Shown piece after piece: positions 22,701 to 31,267 of a stretch of DNA of 64,000 bases. Under the pieces are notes generated by a model that was not told the DNA's origin, searched no databases, and saw nothing but the letters and a program-made list of their open reading frames with translations. The position numbers and the translations under genes are program-made. Source of the DNA: Anthoceros angustus (Eukaryota; Streptophyta; Anthocerotopsida; Anthocerotales; Anthocerotaceae); NCBI GenBank assembly GCA_010909165.1, contig MU008164.1:1550001-1614000 (forward strand), written 5' to 3'. Position 1 is the stretch's first letter; each line of letters starts with the position of its first letter.

Positions 22701-22847
22701 GTCCAAAGCTTCTACGCGCTCTCTCAGCCTCCCCTCTTCACATAGTTTGGTGCAGATTCCAACCTCTGAAGCCGTATCATAGCTCGCAACCCTGCCAGGC
22801 CGAGGGCACTGTGAAGACGAGAAATCTTCAGGTAACCATCCCAACAT
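19728..22847 (-). CDS. PPR protein of the PLS-DYW type, DYW:KP-like (ends GDRQ)
   Basis: One exon encodes 1039 residues from ATG 22847; the frame stays open to a GTG at 22952, and an upstream exon cannot be excluded. It has about seven P-L-S triplets of roughly 100 residues, unusually alike, each with wording close to GNSLVDMYAKCGSLEDARRVF, KDVVTWNAMIAGYA and VTFVCLLKACAS. E motifs follow (DIVGWTSLLTACRS, SSAYALLSSIYENAGRW). The last ~130 residues are a DYW cytidine-deaminase-like domain with GHAEKLALA (HxE), CNDCH (CxxC) and HHFVDGFCSC (second zinc site). The PG box reads KKPARAWIEV instead of KxPGxSWIEV, and the protein ends GDRQ rather than GDYW. These are features of the DYW:KP class linked to U-to-C editing. 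Expected role: site-specific RNA editing in plastids or mitochondria. No targeting peptide is obvious with this start. Confidence 0.9.
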   Translation of the reverse strand: MLGWLPEDFSSSQCPRPGRVASYDTASEVGICTKLCEEGRLRERVEALDSLVQQGYRVPQSLIYSLLKSCIEQKNLGVGRRVHVLACKSGFESDKFLANHIIRMYAGHGKLQEAMQVFTRMGSPNTFMWFSIILAHAQRQPVQAMQLYQLMQQSTVKPNNHVFVAVLNACASVADLASGKQVHADLLESAIEPDRFVGNSLVDMYAKCGSLQDAQRVFESLPTKDAVTWNAMIAGYVHHGLPQEALGIYARMQKDGTSPANDVTYVCLLKACAMTGAVPEGKSLHAAIRERGLEADVVVGSSLVDMYAKWGSLADARRVFDRLPSKNVVTWTAMIGGYAHHGLGHDALSLYANMQQEGEIVANQVTFVCLLKACASVGALHEGRELHGHIRERGLEMDLVIGNSLIDMYAKCGSLEHARGVFDRLPMKDVVTWNAMIAGYAEHEHGAEALAVYAKMQQEGLIPANEVTFMCLLKACASMGALHEGKQLHSQIQERGLRASLVLGNCLVDMYAKSGSLEDACRAFDELPTKDVVTWTAMIAGYAQHGRGREALSLYARMQEEGLAVPNVVTFVCLLKACATAGALQEGKGLHCQIKERGFEAELVVGNSLLDMYAKCGSLEDAVRLFERLAAKDVVTWNTMISGYADQGLGDEALNLYARMQQEGLIPANNVTFVSLLKACASIGALLQGKQLHSQIRERGLEADVVVGTSLLDMYFKCGSLDDARSLFYRLPTRNVVTWNTLLNGYGQHNMSKSAVKCFQEMQQHGVEPDDTTFVSLLAACSHEGLVDEAQQVFKMMVDNHGIIPSVHHYTSVVDVLGRSGRLEEAENMLQTMPYESDIVGWTSLLTACRSDGDIDRGRRCFERIMKVDPQNSSAYALLSSIYENAGRWRDVENLESLRRAAGVCKKPARAWIEVSSKIHTFVVGEERDDISTKLRSVNLQAKGERNDTQHSELLQKASPDGDLEDGLCGHAEKLALAHGLLNTPAGTTLLVTKNLRMCNDCHSGTKLMSRIEKREIIVRDAHRVHHFVDGFCSCGDRQ

Positions 22848-23666
22848 AATAGGTACAAGAATTTTGCATCCTGAGGCAAGCAAGAGAACCGAAAGAAGCT
22901 TGACCTCCCAAGCTCTACACCATCCTCCTCTCCCAGCCTTGCCTCTACACACGCAGGTTGTAACAAGACCTTCCCCCTCGGTGCGCCATTCAAGTTCATC
23001 GGATCACTTTGGTCCCTCTGTACAGCAAACATCAAATCAGCGCCCACTATCCCCAAGCCATCACAGATGGCAACCACTGGGCGGTGACGGAAAACTTACC
23101 TTAGTAGGATACCCCGGAAACCTTTCCTGAAAAGCCTGTGGACCTCCTGGCTCCAGTGCAAAAGTACCCACCCCATACATGAGAATCTACGACCATCTCA
23201 CCCGCAACCCAGCAAAGCTAAGCTGATGAACTACTCACCGGATTTGCGATGCTCTGCTACGCCCCACAGGACGGAGAAAAATCTACACCATTCCTCACAA
23301 GGGCCGTGTTTGCTTCTTTTGATGAGGCTGCAGAAAGGGCCGATGACTCCACCACCCTTCCTCATCTCGTGGGTGCTAACGGATTTACAAACATCTGCCG
23401 CTTCTAGATTCCGGGCAGCCTAGAATGGGCGCCCCAGTTAGAAATCTCATACTGTGTATCAGCGTACATGCTATGCAAAAGGCGGCTCCATTTTTTGTGT
23501 GACGGGACTTAGATTTTGCCGTGCCCATACAGGATATGATGCTCACGAGTCACGAGCAGCTCATGTCACACCTACTTGATTTGGGGAACGGAGCTCGAGC
23601 AGTCACCAACTTGACCGACGCTATTTAGGGCTGCAACAGAGCAGTCGGGGAGGAAAGCTTGCAACG
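22848..23666. other. Divergent intergenic region between the PPR and SPC25 genes
   Basis: Separates the start of the PPR gene (minus) from the start of SPC25 (plus), so it probably holds both promoters. An A/T-rich CTATTTAG at about 23621, 46 bases before the SPC25 ATG, is a weak TATA candidate. The open frames on the minus strand next to 22847 could be 5' untranslated sequence or an unrecognised N-terminal extension of the PPR protein. Confidence 0.4.
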
Positions 23667-24750
23667 ATGGCAGCCTCGGACGGCACCAGCACGTCGCCAG
23701 CATCTTCGGCGAGCAAGAAGACCGGCAACTTGAGTGATCCCTACTCCCTCAAGCGCATCCTGGACGAAACTGCAAATGAGGTATCTGTAGCTGCGGCTTC
23801 TACCCAGGGCCCAGGCAGGGCTGGCTGGGATGCAGTTCTCCGGAATTGTGATGCGGTCGGGATATGCGCAGCAGGATAACGGAGCTTTGCAAGCCTTGTC
23901 AAGGTTATGTTGAATTTGGAGTGTGTTGGGATTGGCATGGCAGTTAATTCTGGGACGTGGGTACACGGAGGATCACACGCTCAGCAATTGGAAGATGATC
24001 ATCGGTTTGGCGGCATGTGCTGTAGCTGCTGCTGCGCAGTTCTATCCAAAGAAGTTTCCGGAGAATAAGCTGGTTCTCATAGCCTGCATCGTGTTATATC
24101 CAACCAGGATGAGCTGAGGAATGACTCTCTTTGCTTGATCAGGTGATAGTTGACTGGTGTGGAGGTCATGTGTGGTTGTTGCGTGTGTGATATCTTGCAT
24201 GGTCGATTTTTCTGTTGGAGTAGGTCCTAAGCTGTTACAAATATTGCCTCCTTGACTCTGGCAAGTACTTGATTTTGAACGTGGTCCTGCAACTTCTTAT
24301 GATGGTCAAGGAGAAGAATCATATCCTTTTCACACATCCGTTTTATGTAAGCTGTTCTTTCCTGGATGCTCGTTGTTGAACTCTGTGAATGAAGTATGTT
24401 CTGCTCGCTGACAGAAGGACTTGCAGGGATCATTTAGCAGCACAGGATTGGCTGTATCAGCTAAGCTTCCAAGATACTCAGATATGTATTCATTACGAAT
24501 AGCGAGCGGTGACCCTGGGTCCATTGCGGCACATGCCCCAGTCGAGCTGACGAAGAGCTTGACGAAGTGGTAGGCTGATCAGCTCGGATGTAGATTTTGG
24601 GGTCAGGACCAACTCCCTTCAGTGGCTGACGATCAATTGCGTTGCGATTGCAGGTTTACAAGAGACGGCGTTCTTGCGGAAGGAATTTTTCAAGATGACG
24701 TAGAAAGCCTTCTAGATGAGTTTGAGAAGGAACCCAAGAAATCGAAATAG
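23667..24750 (+). CDS. SPC25: Signal peptidase complex subunit 2 (SPC25)
   Basis: Five exons (23667-23780, 23944-24095, 24265-24346, 24415-24569, 24654-24750) give 199 residues, close to the usual plant length. SPC25 is a non-catalytic, two-span ER membrane subunit that helps signal peptidase act on nascent secretory proteins. Diagnostic pieces are DPYSLKRILDE, RGYTEDHTLSNWKM, a first span (IIGLAACAVAAAAQFY), the strongly conserved PKKFPENK, a second span (LIACIVLYLILNVVLQ), KEKNHILFTHPF, GSFSSTGLAVSAKLPRYSD, LTKSLTKWFTRDGVLAEG and a Lys-rich end KKSK. Introns 1, 3 and 4 are GT-AG. Intron 2 (24096-24264) starts ATATCCAACC and has CTCCTTGAC just before its 3' end, as in U12-type introns; only an AT-AA boundary keeps the frame. 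Confidence 0.9.
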
Positions 24751-25083
24751 CCATGACAGATGCATCCTCAATTCTGGGGGGCCTTTTTCACAGTTTGTTG
24801 TGGCGTATCGGCGCTGGCCATAACTTGTGTTGAACCTTCATAGGAATAGCAGCACAGTGGAGACAGAAGCGTACTCAAAGTAACTGAACATCGTTTTCCT
24901 GTACAACGGTGAGACATTGCCTCAACCAAGCAGTTCGAAGTGCACAAAGGCTGCGTTTCGTCAGCAGGAACTGCTAAGATAGTTCGAGACTTAAACTCCA
25001 GGATTTCCCACCCAACCAGCAAAGCGAGGCCCATCCGCTCCCCAAGAAGCATACAGGCAGCAGGGATTCCTGTTCGTCAGCTG
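24751..25083. other. Convergent 3' intergenic region
   Basis: Lies between the stop of SPC25 (plus) and the stop of the RNA-binding protein gene (minus). A part of it (about 24990-25083) is copied at 28222-28320. Confidence 0.5.
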
Positions 25084-25929
25084 CTAATTGGACTTGGAGG
25101 AGGAGATCCGGGCCGACTCTTCCCGCGTAGACGGGAAGAGTTCGACATACCTTCTGCCAATAGTCATCTTGTCCTTACACATGGCTGCCTTGGAGTCAGC
25201 GGGATCAGCAAACTCCACATACGCTTCCCCTGTAGCCCGGCCATCCGAATGAGTAAGGATGTGCACATTCTCATCCGAGAGGTTAAACTCCCGAAAGAAC
25301 TCTAGAATGTCCCGCTTGGAGGTGGAGAAGGGCAGCCCCCGCAGCTTGAGCACGCCCGTGTGCTCCATGTTCTCCTTGTCAGTAGAGGGCTTGCTAGCCT
25401 GGGCCCCTGCACCAGCAGCAGCAGTAGCAGGAGGCGTAGCAGCTGCTGCTGCTGACGCTGGGGTTGCAGGAGGAGCATAATCCTCCCTGGGCTCTGCTAC
25501 CTCCGCTGCCACAGCCATGTAATAGTCCTGCTTCTTGCTGCGGAAAACCTCAATGTAGCGGCGGCCCATGTTCTGCCGGTTCCTCTGCAGAGCAAAGTCG
25601 ACCTGCATTGGGGCCCCGAACACCACAAAAGCCTCCCCGGAGAAGCGGCCGCCCTTGTGCTGCAGCAGCACATCCACTACATCCAGGCCTGCAAAAAACT
25701 CAAATACATCGCTCTCTATGCAGTTAAAGGGCAGGCCCCGAAGGCGAACCACCGGGAACGGCCGAGGCTGCCCCAGCAGCACGGATGCAATCGAGGGGGC
25801 CCCGTATGCAAGCCCGGCCACCTGAAGGGAGGCCGGCGAGCTTGCAAAGTAGGAGCCCGCATCCATCAACCGCTGCCGTTTGGACCCGACCATGTCGTAT
25901 CCACCTGCACCTTCCCCGCTGCCCAACAT
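25084..25929 (-). CDS. hnRNP F/H-like RNA-binding protein with two RRMs
   Basis: A single open exon encodes 281 residues. RRM1 spans about residues 58-135 (VVRLRGLPFNCIESDVFEFF, then GRFSGEAFVVF, then MGRRYIEVF). RRM2 spans about 191-266 (GVLKLRGLPFSTSKRDILEF, GRATGEAYVEF, IGRRYVELFPS). The RLRGLPF/GEAyV/GRRYiEvF pattern is the quasi-RRM of hnRNP F/H, which binds G-tracts and influences splicing. The RRMs are joined by an Ala/Pro-rich linker (about 150-180). The N-terminus has KRQRLMDAGS, a short basic patch seen in plant homologues. The upstream CCTTGTTTCAG-type site near 26295 (minus strand) suggests a 5' untranslated intron. The N-terminal half of this gene is copied at 29733-29965 and its 3' end at 28222-28400. 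Confidence 0.9.
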   Translation of the reverse strand: MLGSGEGAGGYDMVGSKRQRLMDAGSYFASSPASLQVAGLAYGAPSIASVLLGQPRPFPVVRLRGLPFNCIESDVFEFFAGLDVVDVLLQHKGGRFSGEAFVVFGAPMQVDFALQRNRQNMGRRYIEVFRSKKQDYYMAVAAEVAEPREDYAPPATPASAAAAATPPATAAAGAGAQASKPSTDKENMEHTGVLKLRGLPFSTSKRDILEFFREFNLSDENVHILTHSDGRATGEAYVEFADPADSKAAMCKDKMTIGRRYVELFPSTREESARISSSKSN

Positions 25930-27220
25930 ATTCCTTCATCCCAGCCCGCCCCCCACAACTCACCCGTCAATACATGCCAACCCAACCCTCCCGCAAGGCA
26001 GATCACTGCTGCTCTCTCTTTCCCCCTCCCTTTCCCCCAGCAGCTATTCACACCCACACGGCACTGCACTGCTCTGCTGGACAATACGCAAACCCAACAA
26101 GCCCACCACAAGCTGAAAGGGGACTGACTGAATGAATGACTGACTGACCGGCTGAAGCATCAAGCATCAAGCATTATGTTACCCCGATGCATGGCAACCA
26201 AAGAACCAATACCATAAAGCGGAAGCAGAAGCATCAAAAGCCATAGAGCCGGGGCTCAGCATGGCGGCTCCTCAGTGTAGGCTGTGCACACCTGAAACAA
26301 GGAAGGAAGCAGGTACTTCAACAGGGATGCTAGTATTCTAGCCTTTCACCCTTACCCTCTTGCGAACATCGCTCGTTCTGACACCCTTGCTCCACCACCA
26401 CCACCCCTCCCTCCTCCCGGTCCCTGTGCTGTGATGCGGGATCAAGCACCACCCTTTACTCCCAAGCCATGCAGATGGGTGCATTCGTAACCCCACTCAC
26501 CCCGGATCTCCGACAAGCCTCAAGTTCCACACCAACGAATCCTACACCACAGAGCGGATCCACTTTACATTGCGAGAGCTATCACATCGCGCTTCCCATG
26601 CTGCCAGGTCGTCCCTCACCGAGACAGTCTCACCTTCACCTTCTCCTTGCAAGCTCGACCGCATGCAGCCCGGAACATGCTTATTTCCTCAAACCCTATG
26701 TTGCTTCTCCAACTAATTAACACCGTGACAGACAAAATGACGAAAATGACAACGTGAACTTGTGAAGGGCCCGCAGCCTGCTGGTGCTGCTCATCCCTCC
26801 CCTTTTCCGCTCCGTAGAGATTCTGCCAAATCAAAACATCTGCTGCTCTTCAGGAGATCCTCATGGTATCGTGAGCTTGTCAGTCTGCTGCCAAGATCCG
26901 GGGACAAATGTTATCCTGATCTTCTCAGAATTTTGCCTTGCCGTCCGTTCGTTCGTTCGTCCCTCAGCTTCTTCTGCAAGACTAACGGATTTTATTTGGT
27001 GTCGGATGTGTTCAGGCTAACACATTGAGACCGTACCTCACATGCATTCGCAACACACTCACAGCTGCAATGTGCCTGCAGGTTGCCTTCCATAATTAGG
27101 CTTGCTGATCTCAGTTCCCAATGACTATGCTGAGGGTGCATGGCCTCAGATTAATGTGTCGTGTTTCTGCAGAGATCTTGGTGTAGGGTGGTGTGTAGAC
27201 GGCTTACTCCCACTCATCTG
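25930..27220. other. Leader of the RNA-binding gene and intergenic region
   Basis: The left part is the minus-strand leader of the hnRNP-like gene, with a possible intron near 26290. The rest has no recognised exon. It probably contains the unidentified 5' part of the ARPC4-like gene that starts near 27224. The whole region recurs at 29965-31265, nearly identical. Confidence 0.4.
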
Positions 27221-27223
27221 GTG

Positions 27224-28609
27224 TGTATTGGAAGAATTTTCCATGCCAGGAGGTTGCGAGGCCGAACAAGCCTGAAGTTGAATTCAAGCGAGTCACTAGC
27301 TTTGCGTCTGCGTTGTGACAGATGGTAAGACTCAAGGTGTCTCTCCATGCAGCTTCTTTTGCCATTCACTGGTAGCTGTTTCGGTTGCAGGACATGTCCA
27401 GAACTGCTCCTCAACCCTGTACACTCCTTGCCTGAGATATTGCTGTCCACATGGAGACGTTAGTCTTCACTCTTCCATCCAATCATGAACGAGCAGTATA
27501 CGCCTTCTTCTTAATTTCCGCTCCATAACCTAACCCGGACGGTGTGTAGGTCCTAATATGCAGGAATGAAACCGGGAAGTGTTTAATTGAGAGCTCGATC
27601 AATTCTTTGCGAAAAAGTAAAAGGCATGTGGTTCCAAATGTCTGTTTTCTTTGTTTGCAAGGAGGGAGCTAGGGATGCCAGTCTTGAGGTACGTTTGTGC
27701 TGTGTAATGGGCTTCAGATTAAACAGGCAGACGACCTGGAGAACATCCTTGCCAGGAAGTTTTTGCGCTTCTTATCAATGAGAGCTGAGTCATTTCAGGT
27801 TCTCCGGATGAATCCTGTCCAGGTAGTGAACGCAGCATCAACCTCTTCTTTGAACTTGCTCGGTTCTGTGGATCAGTAATACTCGTCCCACTATCACTCT
27901 CCATATTGGCATTTTGATGCGATGCTTCATCGTTTTCCAGGGTTATGACATCAGCTTTTTATCACAAACCAACATGTTTAGAGATGGTACAAGCACAAGT
28001 TGATAGACTTCATTGTCCTTAAGTGCAAAATAGCAGCGTGCCGCCAAGAGTCTTCATTCCCTGCCTTCTTAGGTGTGTCAATTCCGCAAGGAAGCTAAGG
28101 CTAACTATTGGATTCTCTGTGCATGTGGCCAGGACATTGGTAAAGAGATCAGCAGTGGAAACTGTCTGTTGACACTAGAGGGCGATTGGTGGCTGCTGAA
28201 TTTCTCTTACAGTTCAGATAGTTCGAGACTTAAACTCCAGGATTTCCCACCCAACCAGCAAAGCGAGGCCCATCCGCTCCCAAGAAGCATACAGGCAGGG
28301 ATTCCTGTTCGTCAGCTGCTAATTGGACTTGGAGGAGGAGATGGCCGACTCTTCCCGCGTAGACGGGAAGAGTTCATACCTTCTGCCAATAGTCATCTTG
28401 TCCTTAAGTGCAAAATAGCAGCGTGCCGCCAAGAGTCTTCATTCCCTGCCTTCTTAGAGGTGTGTCAATTCCGCAAGGAAGCTAAGGCTAACTATTGGAT
28501 TCTCTGTGCATGTGGCCAGGACATTGGTAAAGAGATCAGCGAGTGGAAACTGTCTGTTGACACTAGAGGGCGATTGGTGGCTGCTGAATTTCTCTTACAG
28601 TTCAGATAG
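27224..28609 (+). pseudogene. ARPC4: ARPC4-like gene (Arp2/3 complex subunit 4), copy 1, frame-broken and partly duplicated
   Basis: ARPC4 is a core subunit of the Arp2/3 complex, which nucleates branched actin. Exon-like pieces match the family in order: [17 protein letters not shown] (~27238), CPELLLNPV (~27395), [21 protein letters not shown] (split by introns in the plant family; ~27551-27611), [11 protein letters not shown] then [18 protein letters not shown] (~27720), [14 protein letters not shown], and [17 protein letters not shown] then [11 protein letters not shown]. The start exon is not found. Compared with copy 2, runs of A (27612-27616, five versus six) and T (27956-27960, five versus six) are one base short and break the frame. 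A TAG lies in frame after ITNQHV in both copies. The last exon occurs twice (ending near 28221 and at 28609) around an inserted scrap of the hnRNP-like gene. Confidence 0.75.
28222..28400 (-). pseudogene. Inserted fragment of the hnRNP-like gene 3' end
   Basis: This stretch repeats 24985-25176 (the last codons and downstream flank of the RNA-binding gene) with several small deletions: AGGCAGCAGGG becomes AGGCAGGG, GATCCGGGCCG becomes GATGGCCG, and TTCGACATACC becomes TTCATACC. It sits between two copies of the ARPC4 last exon. Both ends coincide with short shared words: AGATAGTTC on the left, TGTCCTTA on the right. Confidence 0.85.
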
Positions 28610-28629
28610 TTCCCGTCTGCACCGGCAAC

Positions 28630-28915
28630 CTAGGCCACTTGTTGGCACTCTTTTAGAATGTGCCCCGGGTGGCACCCCATCCAAGTATTATAATATTGGC
28701 ACAGTACTATTCTAGTTTATAGGTTCTGAGTGGTAGGTTTCTAGTTAAATCTGTGGTTTAGGCACGTAGTACTACTTTAGGATCTAGGTTCCGAAGATAG
28801 TAGGTTCCCTCGTGTGGGTTGCAGTACTTCCCTATAAAGGCCTCTAAGAATAAGTTCTTTGTGTGTGATTTTTGCAAACTCGCTTTTGTTAAAGCGCTCG
28901 TTTATATAAGAAGCT
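28630..28915 (+). mobile_element. LTR-like promoter segment, copy 1
   Basis: Begins near TGTTGGCACTC and contains a TATA-like CCTATAAAGG (CTATATAAAGG in the second copy at about 32502), followed by GCCTCTAAGAATAAG. This order is typical of plant LTRs. No primer-binding site complementary to initiator tRNA and no polymerase gene was found, so the LTR assignment is tentative. It is followed by three AAGAAGCTTGTG direct repeats. A second copy lies at 32290-32580. Confidence 0.35.
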
Positions 28916-29003
28916 TGTGCCTACGGTGTGCCTACGGAGTAAGAAGCTTGTGCGGTGTGCCTACGGAATAAGAAGCTTGTGCCTACCGGACAGGAGGAAT
29001 AAT

Positions 29004-29486
29004 ATGGGAAGGCTGTACATAAATGATAGTAACACTACGTACCGTCACTACATACATGATAGTAACACTATGTCCCATCATTGGGAAAAGTGGGTGCAAC
29101 TTACTCTTAAGAATCCAAAACCTGGTCACGAAACTCTTGGCCGTTTGCTCAAACTATCTCGGAAGTATACGTTCAATATCAAGAAACAGCATACACAAGA
29201 ATTCTACACAACCCTAGAAGCACGACTACAATTGAAGCAGGATGGGACCAAATGGACTAAGGAAGAAGAACTAGCTCTTAATATTATAGGACTTATAATG
29301 GCTCATCTTACCGATCCTGAGTGTGAAAATGAAATGGCCTTTTATAGCGATAGGGTTATTAGTCGGGCTTACGATTCATTGGTTCAAGGCTTAGCACCAC
29401 ATATAGTTATTTTACTTTTAAATATTCAGTTGAGAATGTCGGACGAGGGATCCTGGTTAAGGATCATCGCAGTGGGCACTATGTGA
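29004..29486 (+). CDS. Unknown 160-residue ORF next to the LTR-like segment, copy 1
   Basis: The open frame starts at ATG 29004, just after an AGGAGGAAT-rich stretch. It contains a short internal repeat (INDSNTTYRHYIHDSNTM) and then a helical, basic region (HHWEKWVQLTLKNPKPG, LGRLLKLSRKY, KWTKEEELALNIIGLIM). It resembles a small gag-like or DNA-binding protein, but I do not recognise a family. The second copy (32677-33021) is truncated by an indel after NEMAF, which casts doubt on one of the two versions. Function is unknown. Confidence 0.35.
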   Translation: MGRLYINDSNTTYRHYIHDSNTMSHHWEKWVQLTLKNPKPGHETLGRLLKLSRKYTFNIKKQHTQEFYTTLEARLQLKQDGTKWTKEEELALNIIGLIMAHLTDPECENEMAFYSDRVISRAYDSLVQGLAPHIVILLLNIQLRMSDEGSWLRIIAVGTM

Positions 29487-29732
29487 GCCAACCTTTGCAT
29501 GGACTTTGCAATTGAAAATTTGGTTTTATTCTTGGATACATGTATGTCTTTAAAGTTAGTAGTGATGAGAGTGGGTCGAGATTTTAAGCGCACTGAAAAA
29601 GGGGGTATAAAAGAAACCTTTTCTAATACAAAAATAACTTGGGAGTGATAGATGGAGGGGCTCAAAGAGATATTTGTGCCAACGGCATCGGGAGATGCAG
29701 CTTCTTTGACGCCGGTGATAAGTAGGCCTTTT

Positions 29733-29965
29733 CACATCCACTACATCCAGGCCTGCAAAAACTCAAATACATCGCTCTCTATGCAGTTAAAGGGCAGGCC
29801 CCGAAGGCGAACCACCCGAACGGCCGAGGCTGCCCCAGCAGCACGGATGCAATCGAGGGGCCCCATATGCAAGCCACCTGAAGGGAGGCCGGCGAGCTTG
29901 CAAAGTAAGCCTGCATCCATCAACCGCTGCCGTTTGGACCCGACCATGTCGTATCCACCTGCACC
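29733..29965 (-). pseudogene. Truncated second copy of the hnRNP-like gene (N-terminal half)
   Basis: Repeats 25669-25929 of the intact gene: the start region, KRQRLMDAG, and the first part of RRM1 (VVRLRGLPFNCIESDVFEF). It has many small deletions (ACCGGGAACGG becomes ACCCGAACGG, TATGCAAGCCCGGCC becomes TATGCAAGCC, CTTCCCCGCTGCCC becomes CTTCGCTGCC). The gene is cut off at CACATCC, where the sequence switches to the flank of the LTR-like element. Confidence 0.85.
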
Positions 29966-31267
29966 TTCGCTGCCTCCAACATATTCCTTCATCCCAGCCC
30001 GCCCCCACAACTCACCCGTCAATACATGCCAACCCAACCCTCCCGCAAGGCAGATCACTGCTGCTCTCTTTCCCCTCCCTTTCCCCAGCAGCTATTCACA
30101 CCCACACGGCACTGCACTGCTCTGCTGGACAATACGCAAACCCAACAAGCCCACCACAAGCTGAAAGGGACTGACTGAATGAATGACTGACTGACCGGCT
30201 GAAGCATCAAGCATCAAGCATTATTACCCCGATGCATGGCAAACCAAAGAACCAATACCATAAAGCGGAAGCAGAAGCATCAAAAGCCATAGAGCCAGGG
30301 CTCAGCATGGCTCCTCAGTGTAGGCTGTGCACACCTGAAACAAGGAAGGAAGCAGGTACTTCAACAGGGATGCTAGTATTCTAGCCTTTCACTCCCTTAC
30401 CCTCTTGCAGACATCGCTCGTTCTGACACCCTTGCTCCACCACCACCACCCCTCCCTCCTCCCGGTCCCTGTGCTGTGATGCGGGATCAAGCACCACCCT
30501 TTACTCCCAAGCCATGCAGATGGGTGCATTCGTAACCCCACTCACCCCGGATCTCCGACAAGCCTCAAGTTCCACACCAACGAATCCTACACCACAGAGC
30601 GGATCCACTTTACATTGCGAGAGCTATCACATCGCGCTTCCCATGCTGCCAGGTCGTCCCTCACCGAGACAGTCTCACCTTCACCTTCTCCTTGCAAGCT
30701 CGACCGCATGCAGCCCGGAACATGCTTATTTCCTCAAACCCTATGTTGCTTCTCCAACTAATTAACACCGTGACAGACAAAATGACGAAAATGACAACGT
30801 GAACTTGTGAAGGGCCCGCAGCCTGCTGGTGCTGCTCATCCCTCCCTTTTCCGCTCCGTAGAGATTCTGCCAAATCAAAACATCTGCTGCTCTTCAGGAG
30901 ATCCTCATGGTATCGTGAGCTTGTCAGTCTGCTGCCAAGATCCGGGGACAAATGTTATCCTGATCTTCTCAGAATTTTGCCTTGCCGTCCGTTCGTTCGT
31001 TCGTCCCTCAGCTTCTTCTGCAAGACTAACGGATTTTATTTGGTGTCGGATGTGTTCAGGCTAACACATTGAGACCGTACCTCACATGCATTCGCAACAC
31101 ACTCACAGCTGCAATGTGCCTGCAGGTTGCCTTCCATAATTAGGCTTGCTGATCTCAGTTCCCAATGACTATGCTGAGGGTGCATGGCCTCAGATTAATG
31201 TGTCGTGTTTCTGCAGAGATCTTGGTGTAGGGTGGTGTGTAGACGGCTTACTCCCACTCATCTGGTG

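Noticed and set aside
28073-28609. 178-codon frame across the two ARPC4 exon copies
   Set aside because: It reads through a duplication junction and an inserted hnRNP scrap, so it is accidental.
28917-29486. Start of the unknown ORF at 28917
   Set aside because: The extra 29 codons come from the AAGAAGCTTGTG direct repeats and do not begin with ATG context; ATG 29004 is more plausible.
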